64,000 nucleotides of DNA from Klebsiella ornithinolytica NBRC 105727 = ATCC 31898. Its GTDB lineage: Bacteria; Pseudomonadota; Gammaproteobacteria; Enterobacterales; Enterobacteriaceae. The notes under the pieces are model-generated. The model saw only the letters and a list, made by a program, of their open reading frames with translations, searched no databases and was not told where the DNA came from. The position numbers and the translations under genes are program-made. The stretch is taken from positions 434,001 through 498,000 of the forward strand of contig NZ_BCYR01000002.1 of the NCBI RefSeq assembly GCF_001598295.1, written 5' to 3'. Of this stretch, positions 15,965 to 25,271 are shown piece after piece; the stretch's first letter is position 1, and each line of letters opens with the position of its first letter.

Positions 15965-18499
15965 GTGAAAGCAAAAACCGTTTGCGCCATGGCCATGGTC
16001 CATGCCGTGGTCATACAGCATGTCGCCGCCGCAGAGAGCGATTTGCAGTTTAATCCTGCTTTCCTCAGCGGTGAGAACGAGAACATCGCCGATCTCTCAT
16101 GGGTCAATGCGCGGAATGCGTTACCGCCCGGCGAGTACAATATTAATGTTTATATTAATAACAATTACGCTTTCACCGGCAACGTGAAGTTCAGCATCGA
16201 CCGGAGCAAGGGGCAAGACGAAGCCCTGCCCTGCGTCACGCCAGCGCAAATAGCTGCGCTGGGTATCGATAGCCGTCAGGCCAAAGACGAAGCGCTGCCG
16301 CTGGCCCGGCCATGCTATTTTTTAGACGCGCTCTTCCCGGGCGCCCGCTTTGATTTCGACCAGAAAACGCTCGCCCTCAGTTTCAGCCTGCCGCAGAGCG
16401 TTATGCGTAATCTGCCAAGGGGCTATGTCAGCCAGGAAAGCTGGGAGTACGGTATCCACGCCGCGTGGATGAACTATATCGTCAACGGTTCCAGGAATGA
16501 GTTTCGCGGCGACACGCGGATCCGCGATCGCCAGCTCTTCGCCAGCCTGAACAGCGGCGTGAACCTCGGGGCGTGGCGGCTGCGCGATTACACCACGTGG
16601 ACTAAACAGAGCAATAAGCTTACCCACGTGCAAACCTGGCTCCAACGGGATATCCCCGCTCTGAGCGCTCAGGCCTACGTCGGAGAGACCTACACTTCCG
16701 CACAACTTTTTGATGCCGTAGGCCTGCGCGGCGTAACGCTGAAAACAGATGACAATATGCTGCCCGCCAGCCTGAGTGGGTACGCGCCGGAAGTTCGCGG
16801 TATCGCACGGAGTAATGCCACCGTAACCGTACGGCAGAACGGTAACATTATTTATCAGACAAACGTCCCCGCCGGGGCCTTCATCCTGAAAGATCTCTAC
16901 CCCACTTCATCGGGCGGCGATTTATCCGTGACCATTCAGGAGAGCGACGGCAGCAAAACCCAGTACACCGTTCCGTTTGCCAGCGTACCGAACCTGGTAC
17001 GTTCCGGGCAGCTGAAATATGCCTTCAATGCCGGGAAGTTTCGTCCCGTCGGCAATCAGGACTCCCCGTCGTTCGCCCAAAGCGAACTATTTTACGGCTG
17101 GCAGCACGGCCTCACTTTTTACGGCGGCGCGCAGCTGTCTGCAAACTATCGCGGGCTGGCGCTCGGCGTAGGGCAAAATCTCGGGCGCTTTGGCGCCTAC
17201 TCGCTGGATGTCACTCACGCGAACAGCAGGCTGGCGAACGAGCGTCGCTACAGCGGAGATTCCCTGCGCCTGCGATACGGCAAACGGCTCAACGACTTTG
17301 GCACGCGCTTTAATTTCTATTCGCTGCGCTATTCTACTCAGGGGTTCTATACCCTCAGCGATACGGCCTACAAAGGGATGAAGGGCGGCGTAGCAAAACA
17401 GGTGGTCGAGGCTGACGGTAGCGTCACTACCCGTTATGAGAATCTTTATAACCTGCATCTGTTGCGCAAAGCGAAAAACCAGCTGCTGCTGTCGCAGCCG
17501 ATGGGCGGATTCGGCTCGCTCTCGCTGTCATGGGATCAGCAAACCTACTGGCATACCCCTGACAAGACGCAAAGCATACAGTTGGCGTGGAATGCCATGT
17601 TCCGTCATGTCGCCGTTGGCGTCAGTTTTCAACGCAGCGGCAACCTGTTCGCTAACCAGAATGAAAATATCTTCGCCCTGTCGCTCTCCGTCCCTTTTGG
17701 CACGCCACAGCTGGCGACCCGCGCACGCTTCACCACCACGCATGCCGGCTCAACGGGAGCGAGCAATAGCGCTGGCCTCAGCGGCTACCTGCCCGGTATG
17801 GAGAATGTGTTCTATAGCGTCAATCAGCGTTACAGCGCGCAGCAACAGTACGGCGCCGATACCGCCTTACAGTACGCAGGTCCATGGGGAGACTACAACA
17901 TGGGCTATAGCTACTCCCGCGACTCGCGCAACCTGAGCTACGGCATGAGCGGCGGCGCGGTTCTTCATGAAGATGGTCTGACGCTGAGCCAGCCGCTGGG
18001 AAACACCAATATTCTGATCAAAGCGCCGGGGGCCGGCAACGTGTCGGTGCTCAACCATAAAGGCATCAAAACCGATAGCCGAGGCTATGCGGTGATCCCC
18101 TATGCCACGCCGTATCGCGTCAATCAGGTGGCGCTGGATGTCACTACCGCCGGAAATGACGTTGAGCTGGAGAACGCCATCGTCAGCAAAACGCCGACCG
18201 ATGGCGCGTTGGTGCGGGCCACTATGGTCACGCGCCAGGGGGCTAAAGCCCTGTTCGTCATTCGTCGCCACCATGAGGTGCTACCGTTTGGCGCCGTGGT
18301 ATCGCTTGCCGATGAGCAAACCAGCAGTATCGTTGGCGATGCCGGCAGCCTGTATCTGCCGGGCTTGCCTCTTGAAGGCACGCTGCACGCCGTCTGGGGA
18401 CAGGAAAGCGGCAAAAGCTGCAGCGTTAAATATCGTCTGCGTCAGCAGGACTATAACCCCCGCACCGGCCTCTATTCACAGGAGGTGATATGCCAGTAA
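15965..18499 (+). CDS. Outer-membrane fimbrial usher
   Basis: An 844-residue usher of the FimD/PapC family, starting with GTG. A signal peptide (about 23 residues, ending V-A-A-A) is followed by the N-terminal chaperone-binding domain (L-Q-F-N-P-A-F-L, L-P-P-G-E-Y-N-I-N-V-Y-I-N-N). Next come the 24-strand barrel with plug (the S-G-Y-A-P-E-V-R-G-I-A region) and the C-terminal domains ending in C-S-V-K-Y and a terminal cysteine pair. It spans the outer membrane and polymerises the pilus. Its 3' end overlaps the minor-pilin gene by ten bases. No interruption seen. Confidence 0.94.
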   Translation: MKAKTVCAMAMVHAVVIQHVAAAESDLQFNPAFLSGENENIADLSWVNARNALPPGEYNINVYINNNYAFTGNVKFSIDRSKGQDEALPCVTPAQIAALGIDSRQAKDEALPLARPCYFLDALFPGARFDFDQKTLALSFSLPQSVMRNLPRGYVSQESWEYGIHAAWMNYIVNGSRNEFRGDTRIRDRQLFASLNSGVNLGAWRLRDYTTWTKQSNKLTHVQTWLQRDIPALSAQAYVGETYTSAQLFDAVGLRGVTLKTDDNMLPASLSGYAPEVRGIARSNATVTVRQNGNIIYQTNVPAGAFILKDLYPTSSGGDLSVTIQESDGSKTQYTVPFASVPNLVRSGQLKYAFNAGKFRPVGNQDSPSFAQSELFYGWQHGLTFYGGAQLSANYRGLALGVGQNLGRFGAYSLDVTHANSRLANERRYSGDSLRLRYGKRLNDFGTRFNFYSLRYSTQGFYTLSDTAYKGMKGGVAKQVVEADGSVTTRYENLYNLHLLRKAKNQLLLSQPMGGFGSLSLSWDQQTYWHTPDKTQSIQLAWNAMFRHVAVGVSFQRSGNLFANQNENIFALSLSVPFGTPQLATRARFTTTHAGSTGASNSAGLSGYLPGMENVFYSVNQRYSAQQQYGADTALQYAGPWGDYNMGYSYSRDSRNLSYGMSGGAVLHEDGLTLSQPLGNTNILIKAPGAGNVSVLNHKGIKTDSRGYAVIPYATPYRVNQVALDVTTAGNDVELENAIVSKTPTDGALVRATMVTRQGAKALFVIRRHHEVLPFGAVVSLADEQTSSIVGDAGSLYLPGLPLEGTLHAVWGQESGKSCSVKYRLRQQDYNPRTGLYSQEVICQ

Positions 18500-19008
18500 C
18501 AACCCGCCTGCCCGCTATCGCGCTGTTTGTTGTCCTGACTGTCCCCGCTTACGGCTATGACGTTCTGGTCTCGGTGAGCGGTCATTTAATCGGCAATACC
18601 TGCATCGTCTCCGCGGATTCCAAAGAACAGAGCGTTCCGCTGGGCACCATCGGTATTAAGCAGTTTCGCGAAGCGGGTGCGGTGAGCAATATCAAAAGCG
18701 CCTTCACATTAAAACTGGAAGAGTGCGGCCCCACCTTTACCGGAGCGAAGATCCGCTTTAGCGGCACGCCGGACGAACTCAACCCGCAGCTGATTAAGGT
18801 CGCAGACGGCGGCGCAACCGGAGTCGCGGTACAAATCCTCGATAAAGACGGCATTCAGGTGCCGCTGGAAAGCCAAACCACGGCCTACGGTGTCTCGGGA
18901 GATGAAAGCGTACAGATGACCTTTTATGCACGACTGGTGGCCACGGGGGCCGCCGTCAATACCGGAGAAGTGTCAGCCTTCGCCACCTGGACTACGGAGT
19001 ATCAATGA
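18490..19008 (+). CDS. Minor fimbrial subunit
   Basis: A 172-residue pilin-domain protein. It has a signal peptide ending V-P-A-Y-G near residue 22, cysteines in N-T-C-I-V and E-E-C-G-P, the F-S-G-T-P motif, and a C-terminus F-A-T-W-T-T-E-Y-Q with penultimate tyrosine. Probably a tip adaptor or assembly-terminating subunit linking rod and adhesin. The ATG lies inside the usher's last codons, with AGGAGGTGAT upstream as ribosome site, and its stop overlaps the adhesin start (ATGA). Confidence 0.88.
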   Translation: MPVTTRLPAIALFVVLTVPAYGYDVLVSVSGHLIGNTCIVSADSKEQSVPLGTIGIKQFREAGAVSNIKSAFTLKLEECGPTFTGAKIRFSGTPDELNPQLIKVADGGATGVAVQILDKDGIQVPLESQTTAYGVSGDESVQMTFYARLVATGAAVNTGEVSAFATWTTEYQ

Positions 19009-20018
19009 TGCGTTTTTTACTGCTTATCGGCTGGCTGTGCGCCAGTACACACGTTTTTGCCCTGAACTGGAAATCCGATATTACGCTCTCTCCGCAGCCG
19101 ATGACCTATACCGGCCCTGCCGATTCCGTCGTCCCTGGCAACATCATCGGCTCGACGTGGATCGCCACGGTCAGCGTGCAACAGGTGTTCTGGTGCGGAT
19201 ATATTTTTACCTGTAGCAAAGGCACGCTCGAACCGAGCAGCAGCGCGGTTCTCGCCGGACTCTCGGTCAACGTTGATGGCGCAAACTACACCGTTTTTGC
19301 AACCGGGGTTCCCGGAATCGGCTATATTCTTGGCCTGAAAGATTTCAACGGCTCGACCTACATACCGTTACAGAACGGGGTGACCCAAAGTTATCCCGCC
19401 GAGGGCACCAGCGGCATGGCGTTTGATTTAGGCTGGTCGGCGAAGCTGACCTACATCAAAACCGATAGTGCGCTGAAAACGGGCGTCTACGCCATCCCGA
19501 CCATTAATGCCGCCATCCTGACGGCGTATAACAACGAAACCAAAACCGCTCAGGTGATCATTGACCCGACCACCGTGACGGTGACGGCCAGCGGCTGTAC
19601 GGTCGGCACAGACAGCGCCAGTGTCGAACTGGGTACCCTTGATGTACGTACGCTACCCGACGTGGGCGATACCTCGCCGTCAGGCGCATTTAACGTCAGC
19701 CTCACCTGCGACGAACAGGTGGCGCTCTATGCGGTAATGACGGATCAGACGACGCCATCAAACACCTCCTCCACCGTGACCCTGACCGGCGACTCCACCG
19801 CCTCCGGGGTGGGGGTTCAGTTCTTTTACAACGGCAGCGGTCCGCTGATGATGGGGCCAGACAGCTCAGCGTCGGGCACCACCAATCAGTTCTTTATCGA
19901 GACCACCACGGCAGTGCAGGCGCTCTCTTTGCCCTTTCAGGCGCGCTACGTTCGTACCGGTCCTCTGGTACCAGGCTCCGCCAATGCCCTGGCGAGTATT
20001 ACCTTTTCCTACCAGTGA
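19005..20018 (+). CDS. FimH-like two-domain tip adhesin
   Basis: A 337-residue protein with a signal peptide ending V-F-A near residue 19. An N-terminal presumed receptor-binding domain spans about 20-185 and has a C-G-Y-I-F-T-C pair. A C-terminal pilin domain begins near V-T-V-T-A-S-G-C-T-V-G and ends I-T-F-S-Y-Q. This layout and its position last in the operon fit the tip adhesin, whose lectin domain defines host or surface tropism. The ligand cannot be predicted; the N-terminal half does not look like FimH by eye. Confidence 0.85.
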   Translation: MMRFLLLIGWLCASTHVFALNWKSDITLSPQPMTYTGPADSVVPGNIIGSTWIATVSVQQVFWCGYIFTCSKGTLEPSSSAVLAGLSVNVDGANYTVFATGVPGIGYILGLKDFNGSTYIPLQNGVTQSYPAEGTSGMAFDLGWSAKLTYIKTDSALKTGVYAIPTINAAILTAYNNETKTAQVIIDPTTVTVTASGCTVGTDSASVELGTLDVRTLPDVGDTSPSGAFNVSLTCDEQVALYAVMTDQTTPSNTSSTVTLTGDSTASGVGVQFFYNGSGPLMMGPDSSASGTTNQFFIETTTAVQALSLPFQARYVRTGPLVPGSANALASITFSYQ

Positions 20019-20068
20019 GCGGTCCGCCCACTATGCGTGGTGAGTAAAACGATAAGCGTGAACGCAAA

Positions 20069-20097
20069 GGTCCGGGACATCGCCCGGGCCCGTTTTT
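20069..20097 (+). terminator. Terminator of the fimbrial operon
   Basis: GGTCCGGG and CCCGGGCC arms around ACATCG are followed by CGTTTTT, 50 bases after the adhesin stop. It closes the operon before the convergent DJ-1-like gene. Confidence 0.8.
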
Positions 20098-20142
20098 GCT
20101 CACCTCAGCGCACCTGACAACCGGCACGCTCCCTGCCCTACG

Positions 20143-20700
20143 CTACCAGCGGTAATAGATATGCTCCGCATGCTCACGGGCCGCCGCCTCATCGCCCTGC
20201 AGACGCGCCGCCACCGTCAGGGAAAAATCAAACACCTTCCCGAGCCCCCGGCCGCTAATCAGATTGCCGTCCTCCACCACATCCGCGTCAACATAGACGC
20301 CGTCGGTCACCTGCCGCCAGAGCTCGCCGGAACAGACATAGCGGCGGCCTTTCAGCAGGCCGTTGCCCCCCAGCACGCGCGCCGCGGCGGAACAAATCGG
20401 GCAGAGATATTTGCCCAGTTCATCGTGGCGGCGCACAAAGGCGATAACCTGCTCGTTTTGGGCCAGAGAGACACTCCCTTCTGGCCCGCCCGGCAGGATC
20501 ACCGCGTCAAAAGTCTGGTCTGTGCTTTCCGCCAGCGTACTGTCCGCTATCATCGGAATAGCGTGGTAGCTGACGACCTCCCGCGTCTGCGCGCAGGCGA
20601 TCGTCTGTACGTGGATATTCAAGCGCCGTAAAACATCGATTGCGACAATCGCTTCCCCTTCTTCGAAGCCCGGGGCCAACAAAACGGCTACCGTTTTCAT
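20143..20700 (-). CDS. DJ-1/PfpI family protein (YajL-like)
   Basis: A 185-residue cytosolic protein of the DJ-1/ThiJ/PfpI superfamily. Seen motifs are A-P-G-F-E-E-G-E-A near residue 9 (conserved Glu), V-I-L-P-G-G-P-E-G-S near 70, and the nucleophile-elbow cysteine in P-I-C-S-A-A-A-R-V-L near 103. The ATG at 20700 has GGAGAGAGAAC before it. It lies 22 bases after the GH88 gene on the same strand, so it is probably the last gene of the uronide cluster. Members act as glyoxalases, chaperones or isomerase-like enzymes; its role here is unknown. Confidence 0.85.
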   Translation of the reverse strand: MKTVAVLLAPGFEEGEAIVAIDVLRRLNIHVQTIACAQTREVVSYHAIPMIADSTLAESTDQTFDAVILPGGPEGSVSLAQNEQVIAFVRRHDELGKYLCPICSAAARVLGGNGLLKGRRYVCSGELWRQVTDGVYVDADVVEDGNLISGRGLGKVFDFSLTVAARLQGDEAAAREHAEHIYYRW

Positions 20701-20722
20701 GTTCTCTCTCTCCATTCCGCCC

Positions 20723-21913
20723 TTACCACCACGAGTACCAGGTCTGGCGCAGGCGTACCAGTGCTTCAAGATAGAAGTAGTCACCCCAGCTGCAGCACTG
20801 ATCCACCCCTTTTCCACTGCCCATATGATAAACCGAGTGCTTGAGCAGCCCTTCGGTCGGGTCATCGTCGGTCGCCAGATAGTTATCGGTCAGCGACTGG
20901 ACGATACGCAACGCCATCTCCTCGTAATGCGCGCGATGCCCATCGAGCGCCGGCAGCGCGTTGACCAGCTCCAGCAGGCCACAGGCGGTAATTGCCGCCG
21001 CCGAGCTGTCGCGTACCGCGTCGGTACCGAGCAAGGCCAGATCCCAGTGGCACACATCATCTTCCGGCAGGCGGTTCAGGAAGTAGTGGGCCAGACTGCG
21101 CGACAGCTCCACCATATTTTTATCACCGGTATAGCGATAGCTGAGCAGGAAGCCGTAGATGCCCCATGCCTGGCCGCGGGACCAGCAGGAGGTGTCGCTA
21201 TAGCCCTGATGGGTGTTGCCAAAACGCGGCTCGCCGGTGTTCACGTCAATGTAGTAGGTGTGGTAAGTCGAGGCGTCTTCACGCACGATATAGCGCGCCG
21301 CCTGTTGCGCATGAGCCGTGGCCGCCTGCGCATAGCGCGGGTCCCCGGTCTGCTCGCTGGCCCAGTAGAGCAGCGGTAAATTCATATTGCAGTCGATGAT
21401 CATCCGCCCCTGCTGTTCGGGGTCGTTCAGATCCCCCCAGGCCTGAATGATTCTGGCCGTCGGGTTATAGCGCTCCATCAGCGTTTCCGCGGCCAGCAGC
21501 GCGCTCTGGCGGGCGGCTTCGTTGCCGGTGAGTCGCCATGCGCTGACGCAGGAGAGGGTATAGAGAAACCCCAGATCGTGCGTCGCCGTATCGATACGCT
21601 CCTCGATGCGCCGGGCAAAAGAGGGCAAGTAGCGCTCGGCAGCCTCGCGATAGGCGGGATTACCGCTCATTTCCCACGCCAGCCACAGCTGGCCCGGCCA
21701 GAAGCTGGTCGTCCACTCGACGTTTTCAGAGCGTGGCCAGATCCCGTTCTCACAGGCCTCGCCCGGGAATTTATCGCCAAATGCGACAATATTTCTATCG
21801 AGCTTGCGGGTCACTCTGGCCAGCGCATCGTCGAGCTTCTGGCGCAGCGCCAGCCGGTCGACCTGATACAGTTCGACGGGACGGAGGGCTTCGGTAATCA
21901 CCTTTTTGGTCAT
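20723..21913 (-). CDS. GH88 unsaturated glucuronyl hydrolase
   Basis: A 396-residue cytosolic alpha6/alpha6-barrel enzyme very like the Bacillus sp. GL1 unsaturated glucuronyl hydrolase (377 residues). Such enzymes hydrate and cleave the 4,5-unsaturated uronic acid left at the non-reducing end by polysaccharide lyases. The two catalytic aspartates align at D113 (T-H-D-L-G-F-L-Y) and D174 (I-I-D-C-N-M-N-L-P-L-L), 61 residues apart as in the known enzyme. G-T-H-Q-G, S-R-G-Q-A-W-G-I-Y-G-F and D-S-S-A-A-A-I-T-A-C-G-L-L-E are also kept. The ATG at 21913 follows AGGAGTTGTT. It is 13 bases behind the symporter gene in one operon. The disaccharide (glycosaminoglycan, gellan, xanthan or pectin derived) cannot be read from sequence. 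Confidence 0.92.
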   Translation of the reverse strand: MTKKVITEALRPVELYQVDRLALRQKLDDALARVTRKLDRNIVAFGDKFPGEACENGIWPRSENVEWTTSFWPGQLWLAWEMSGNPAYREAAERYLPSFARRIEERIDTATHDLGFLYTLSCVSAWRLTGNEAARQSALLAAETLMERYNPTARIIQAWGDLNDPEQQGRMIIDCNMNLPLLYWASEQTGDPRYAQAATAHAQQAARYIVREDASTYHTYYIDVNTGEPRFGNTHQGYSDTSCWSRGQAWGIYGFLLSYRYTGDKNMVELSRSLAHYFLNRLPEDDVCHWDLALLGTDAVRDSSAAAITACGLLELVNALPALDGHRAHYEEMALRIVQSLTDNYLATDDDPTEGLLKHSVYHMGSGKGVDQCCSWGDYFYLEALVRLRQTWYSWW

Positions 21914-21926
21914 AACAACTCCTGAA

Positions 21927-23207
21927 TTAATGTTTGGCCGGTTCAACCGGGTTGGTGTCCAGCGCCGGGGAAAAAAGTCGCGATGCGTCCCATGTAGAGC
22001 GGCAGCGCGAAAGCGTAAAAGCGGAGATAAGGGTAAACAGCAGGGCGCAGCTGCCCATCAGCAGATAGGTATGCTCAAAACCGATTTTGTCGTAGAGGTA
22101 GCCCGCCGGCGGCGCCACCACAATTGAACCCACGTAGATCATCGCCTGATAACCCAGCAGGTACATCGTGGCGTTGACTCGGCGATCAAAGTGCTCGGCA
22201 ATGTATTTAAAGACCGAAATCAGCAACAGCGCGATTTCGACGCCATAAAACGGTTTAATAATCGAGATGATCAGCGGATCGCTGGTCAGGCCCGAAGCGA
22301 TCAGCCTGGCCCCGACAACGCAGCCGCAGAACAGCAGCCCCCGTTTTGCGCCGTAGTGATTCACCAACAGCGGAATGAACATCATCATCACGAACTCCAT
22401 CCCGGACTGCACGGTACTCAGGTAGCCATACCAGGCATTCCCCTGCTCTTTGGTGGCAAAAAAGGAGACGAAGTAGCGTGGAAACTGCTGCTCAGCAATA
22501 AACATCATCCATGCGACACCGGCGACATACAGGCTGAACATCCAGAATTTGCGGCTTTTCAGTAACTGCATCACGTCGCTAAAAACGATTTTGTTCGCTG
22601 AAATCACGCTGTTATTACGCAGCTGCTCATCGCCAATTTTCAGGCTGATTAACACCAGCAGCATCAGGAGCGATGTACTGCTGCTCAGCAGAAAGTTAGC
22701 CAGCGGCGAGAAGTTGAACAGCAGCCCGGAAACGGAGGCGGCCATCGCCCAGCCGAGCGATCCCCACATACGAATACGGCCGAACTCCAGGCCGTACAGC
22801 CGGCTAAAACGATCGGCATAGGATTCCGATGCCGCGACGCCCGCATACCAGCCAAGACTTAAATAGAGCGCGCCAAGGGTGATGCCGATCGTCGTGTGGC
22901 TTTGCAGCAGGGGTTGATAGACGAAGACAAAGAACGGCGCCATCAGGGCCGACACGGCACAGACAAAATAGAGCAGCCATTTGCTCATACCGATCTTATC
23001 CATGATGTAGCCGTAGACCGGCTTCAGGATCACCGCGAACACGCCGTTGATGGCGAATACGCTGCCGATGGTGATGCTATCGAGGCCGACTTTCTGGCTC
23101 AGCCACAGCGCGTAGAGGCCAAAGCTGGAGGACCAGGTAAAAAAGTAGAGAAAGATAAAGGCGCTCATTTTGTACTGTGCGCCACGCACAGAGGATGAAG
23201 GGGTCAT
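21927..23207 (-). CDS. MFS oligosaccharide:H+ symporter (LacY/RafB-type)
   Basis: A 426-residue inner-membrane protein with about 12 hydrophobic helices. It resembles the oligosaccharide:H+ symporter family: a first helix with F-F-T-W-S-S-S-F-G-L-Y-A-L-W-L, the loop Y-G-Y-I-M-D-K-I-G between helices 2 and 3, and E-F-G-R-I-R-M-W-G-S-L-G-W near helix 5. LacY and CscB carry similar motifs. Between DUF2264 (four-base overlap) and GH88 genes, it most probably imports the unsaturated disaccharide that GH88 splits. Confidence 0.87.
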   Translation of the reverse strand: MTPSSSVRGAQYKMSAFIFLYFFTWSSSFGLYALWLSQKVGLDSITIGSVFAINGVFAVILKPVYGYIMDKIGMSKWLLYFVCAVSALMAPFFVFVYQPLLQSHTTIGITLGALYLSLGWYAGVAASESYADRFSRLYGLEFGRIRMWGSLGWAMAASVSGLLFNFSPLANFLLSSSTSLLMLLVLISLKIGDEQLRNNSVISANKIVFSDVMQLLKSRKFWMFSLYVAGVAWMMFIAEQQFPRYFVSFFATKEQGNAWYGYLSTVQSGMEFVMMMFIPLLVNHYGAKRGLLFCGCVVGARLIASGLTSDPLIISIIKPFYGVEIALLLISVFKYIAEHFDRRVNATMYLLGYQAMIYVGSIVVAPPAGYLYDKIGFEHTYLLMGSCALLFTLISAFTLSRCRSTWDASRLFSPALDTNPVEPAKH

Positions 23208-25042
23208 AGGACGTTCTCCGGGGACAGCGTGAGATGTTTTTCTTCCTGTGCCGTCACGAAGCGTACAGCATCATCGCCAATGAAGGCCTGCGGACAACCC
23301 TGCGGTGCAAAGGTGTCGGGATTCCCCGCCCAGACCGCGCTTAACAACAGATGAGTTCCTGGTGCTAAATCACCGCGTAACACCGGAACCGCCGCGCGTT
23401 CGGCAAACAGCAGATTGCTGTTGGGCGGCGTCAGTATCGCCTCGCCGCAGCGCCTTTGCGGGCTCAGGCAGAGAATGGCCGACGTGTCGGCAGGGGTGAT
23501 GATCCGGCACCCGCTCTCCCCGTCCAGCACCTGAGGCAGGGGGCGGTTCGGCACGCTGAATCCCCCTTCGGCCGTATCAAGCGCGCGGGCAGTGTGGATA
23601 CGATGTACGCGCAGCTGCCAGTCGCCCATCGCGATAAGCCAGGTTGCAATCACCACATCGCGCCACGGCCGCCAGCGGCTATAAATCATGCCATCGGCAG
23701 TCGTCACCGCGTCACAGTCGCGCCGCCCGCGCCAGTAATCATCTTTCTCACACAGCAGCAGCATGGAGTCAGGCGCAGCGTGACTTAACCCATAGCGCCC
23801 GCGCTCAATGGTGAATCCGTAGCGCGTGGAGTAGGCAAACTTGCAGTATTTCGCTTCGGTATTGACGAAGTTATTCAGCTCAAGCTGGCCGGAGGTCAGC
23901 ATCCACAGGTGATCGGTCTGATGCACCAGCACCTGGTCGGCATGCTTAATGCTGTGCTGCGCGGCGATCGTTGGCAGCGGCAGCTCCGGCTCCTGCCAGA
24001 AGGGAGCATCCTCACCCATCGCCAGAACCAGCATGGTTTTCAGGGCCCAGTAGGGAGAACCCGGCGCATTGTAATCCTCCGCCATGATCAGATTCGGGTA
24101 GCTATAGCCCACGCTCAGCACGCCATCACGATCGAACAGAGGTTGCTTCAGCCACCAGCGAAGATGGCGCAGGACGATGCCCTTGATCACTCCCGGGGAG
24201 AACGCCTCCAGCCCGGCAAAAGCCGCCGCGCTCCAGAAAGCCGCCTGAGCAAAGCGATAGGTCAGGCTGCGACCAAACGGCACGGCCGCCCCGTCGTCGG
24301 CAAAAAAATGGATAAAGTCTGCGGAAAACAGCAGCGCCCGATGACGCAGTTCAGCGCAGCGCAGCGGGTCGATATCGGCCATCAGCTTCGCGTAAATCAG
24401 CCCGTAGAAGTGAAAGCCCATCGAAATGTAATAGTCCCGCGGCCTGTCCGGGCCATCGGAATACCAGCCGTCGCCCAGGTAGTAGCCCTCCATGGCGCTA
24501 AAATGCGCTTCCCGCACCTGAGGATTAGTCGGCATCCCGGCGTGATGAAAACCGACCTGTACCAGAATGGGAAAGAAGTGCCAGTTATTGTCCGGGATCG
24601 CCTGCGTTTCACTCTGTTTTAACCAGCGCCAGAGATGGGTTTTCTCCTGCTCGTTGAAATGCGCCAGCACGCGATCGCCCGCCAGCGCTAACAGCAGACC
24701 ATAGACGGCCATCTCCACGATGCGCTGATCGTAGGGGTTCACTTCTCCCCAGTAATCGGCATGCTGCGGGTTGGTGCCGTTTTTAATGGCCTGCAGGTAG
24801 AAAGAAAACTGTGACGGCTCGCTGCCGCCGGCCAGCAGCGGCGTGACGCCCCACAGCAGACGCGAGAAGGTTTCCATACTCGCCACCTGTTGCCCGTAAT
24901 GGGCGGTGAAATTCGCCAGATCGACACGGCTGGCATCATTTTTAAAATTGGGCGACACGGCATTCAGCAGCTCATTAACCAGCTGCCGGAGGTCGTTGCG
25001 GGTTCTTAAAGGGTTGGTCAGATGAATATTTTCAGGTTGCAA
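23204..25042 (-). CDS. DUF2264 domain protein, probable uronide-processing enzyme
   Basis: A 612-residue soluble protein without signal peptide, recognised as DUF2264. The N-terminal two thirds look alpha-helical and tryptophan-rich, with a W-G-V-T-P-L-L-A-G-G segment, G-D-G-W-Y-S-D-G-P, Y-Y-I-S-M-G-F-H-F-Y-G and F-G-R-S-L-T-Y-R-F, suggesting an alpha/alpha toroid. The C-terminal third looks like a beta domain. The initiator is TTG, supported by a strong GGGAGGA ribosome site. First gene of the DUF2264-symporter-GH88-DJ-1 operon, divergent from an AraC regulator. Likely a cytosolic glycosidase or lyase acting on the same uronide before or after GH88; I know of no proven activity. Confidence 0.82.
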   Translation of the reverse strand: MQPENIHLTNPLRTRNDLRQLVNELLNAVSPNFKNDASRVDLANFTAHYGQQVASMETFSRLLWGVTPLLAGGSEPSQFSFYLQAIKNGTNPQHADYWGEVNPYDQRIVEMAVYGLLLALAGDRVLAHFNEQEKTHLWRWLKQSETQAIPDNNWHFFPILVQVGFHHAGMPTNPQVREAHFSAMEGYYLGDGWYSDGPDRPRDYYISMGFHFYGLIYAKLMADIDPLRCAELRHRALLFSADFIHFFADDGAAVPFGRSLTYRFAQAAFWSAAAFAGLEAFSPGVIKGIVLRHLRWWLKQPLFDRDGVLSVGYSYPNLIMAEDYNAPGSPYWALKTMLVLAMGEDAPFWQEPELPLPTIAAQHSIKHADQVLVHQTDHLWMLTSGQLELNNFVNTEAKYCKFAYSTRYGFTIERGRYGLSHAAPDSMLLLCEKDDYWRGRRDCDAVTTADGMIYSRWRPWRDVVIATWLIAMGDWQLRVHRIHTARALDTAEGGFSVPNRPLPQVLDGESGCRIITPADTSAILCLSPQRRCGEAILTPPNSNLLFAERAAVPVLRGDLAPGTHLLLSAVWAGNPDTFAPQGCPQAFIGDDAVRFVTAQEEKHLTLSPENVL

Positions 25043-25271
25043 AAGGTCCTCCCGTCATGACACGAGAATTAGATAAGTTATTGTTATTTCGATTTTATAA
25101 AATTGTTTATACGTCAACAGGAGGAAGAATAGTCGCTTTTATTTGTGCGGCTAAGTGAGCACAATCACAAAATTAAACCGCCATTTCATTTTCGCTGGAT
25201 ATTTCACGCAGACGGGGGGATAAATTGCAAATGATGGCGTAAAAATTTAAATCTATTGTCCTGGAGGAAAA

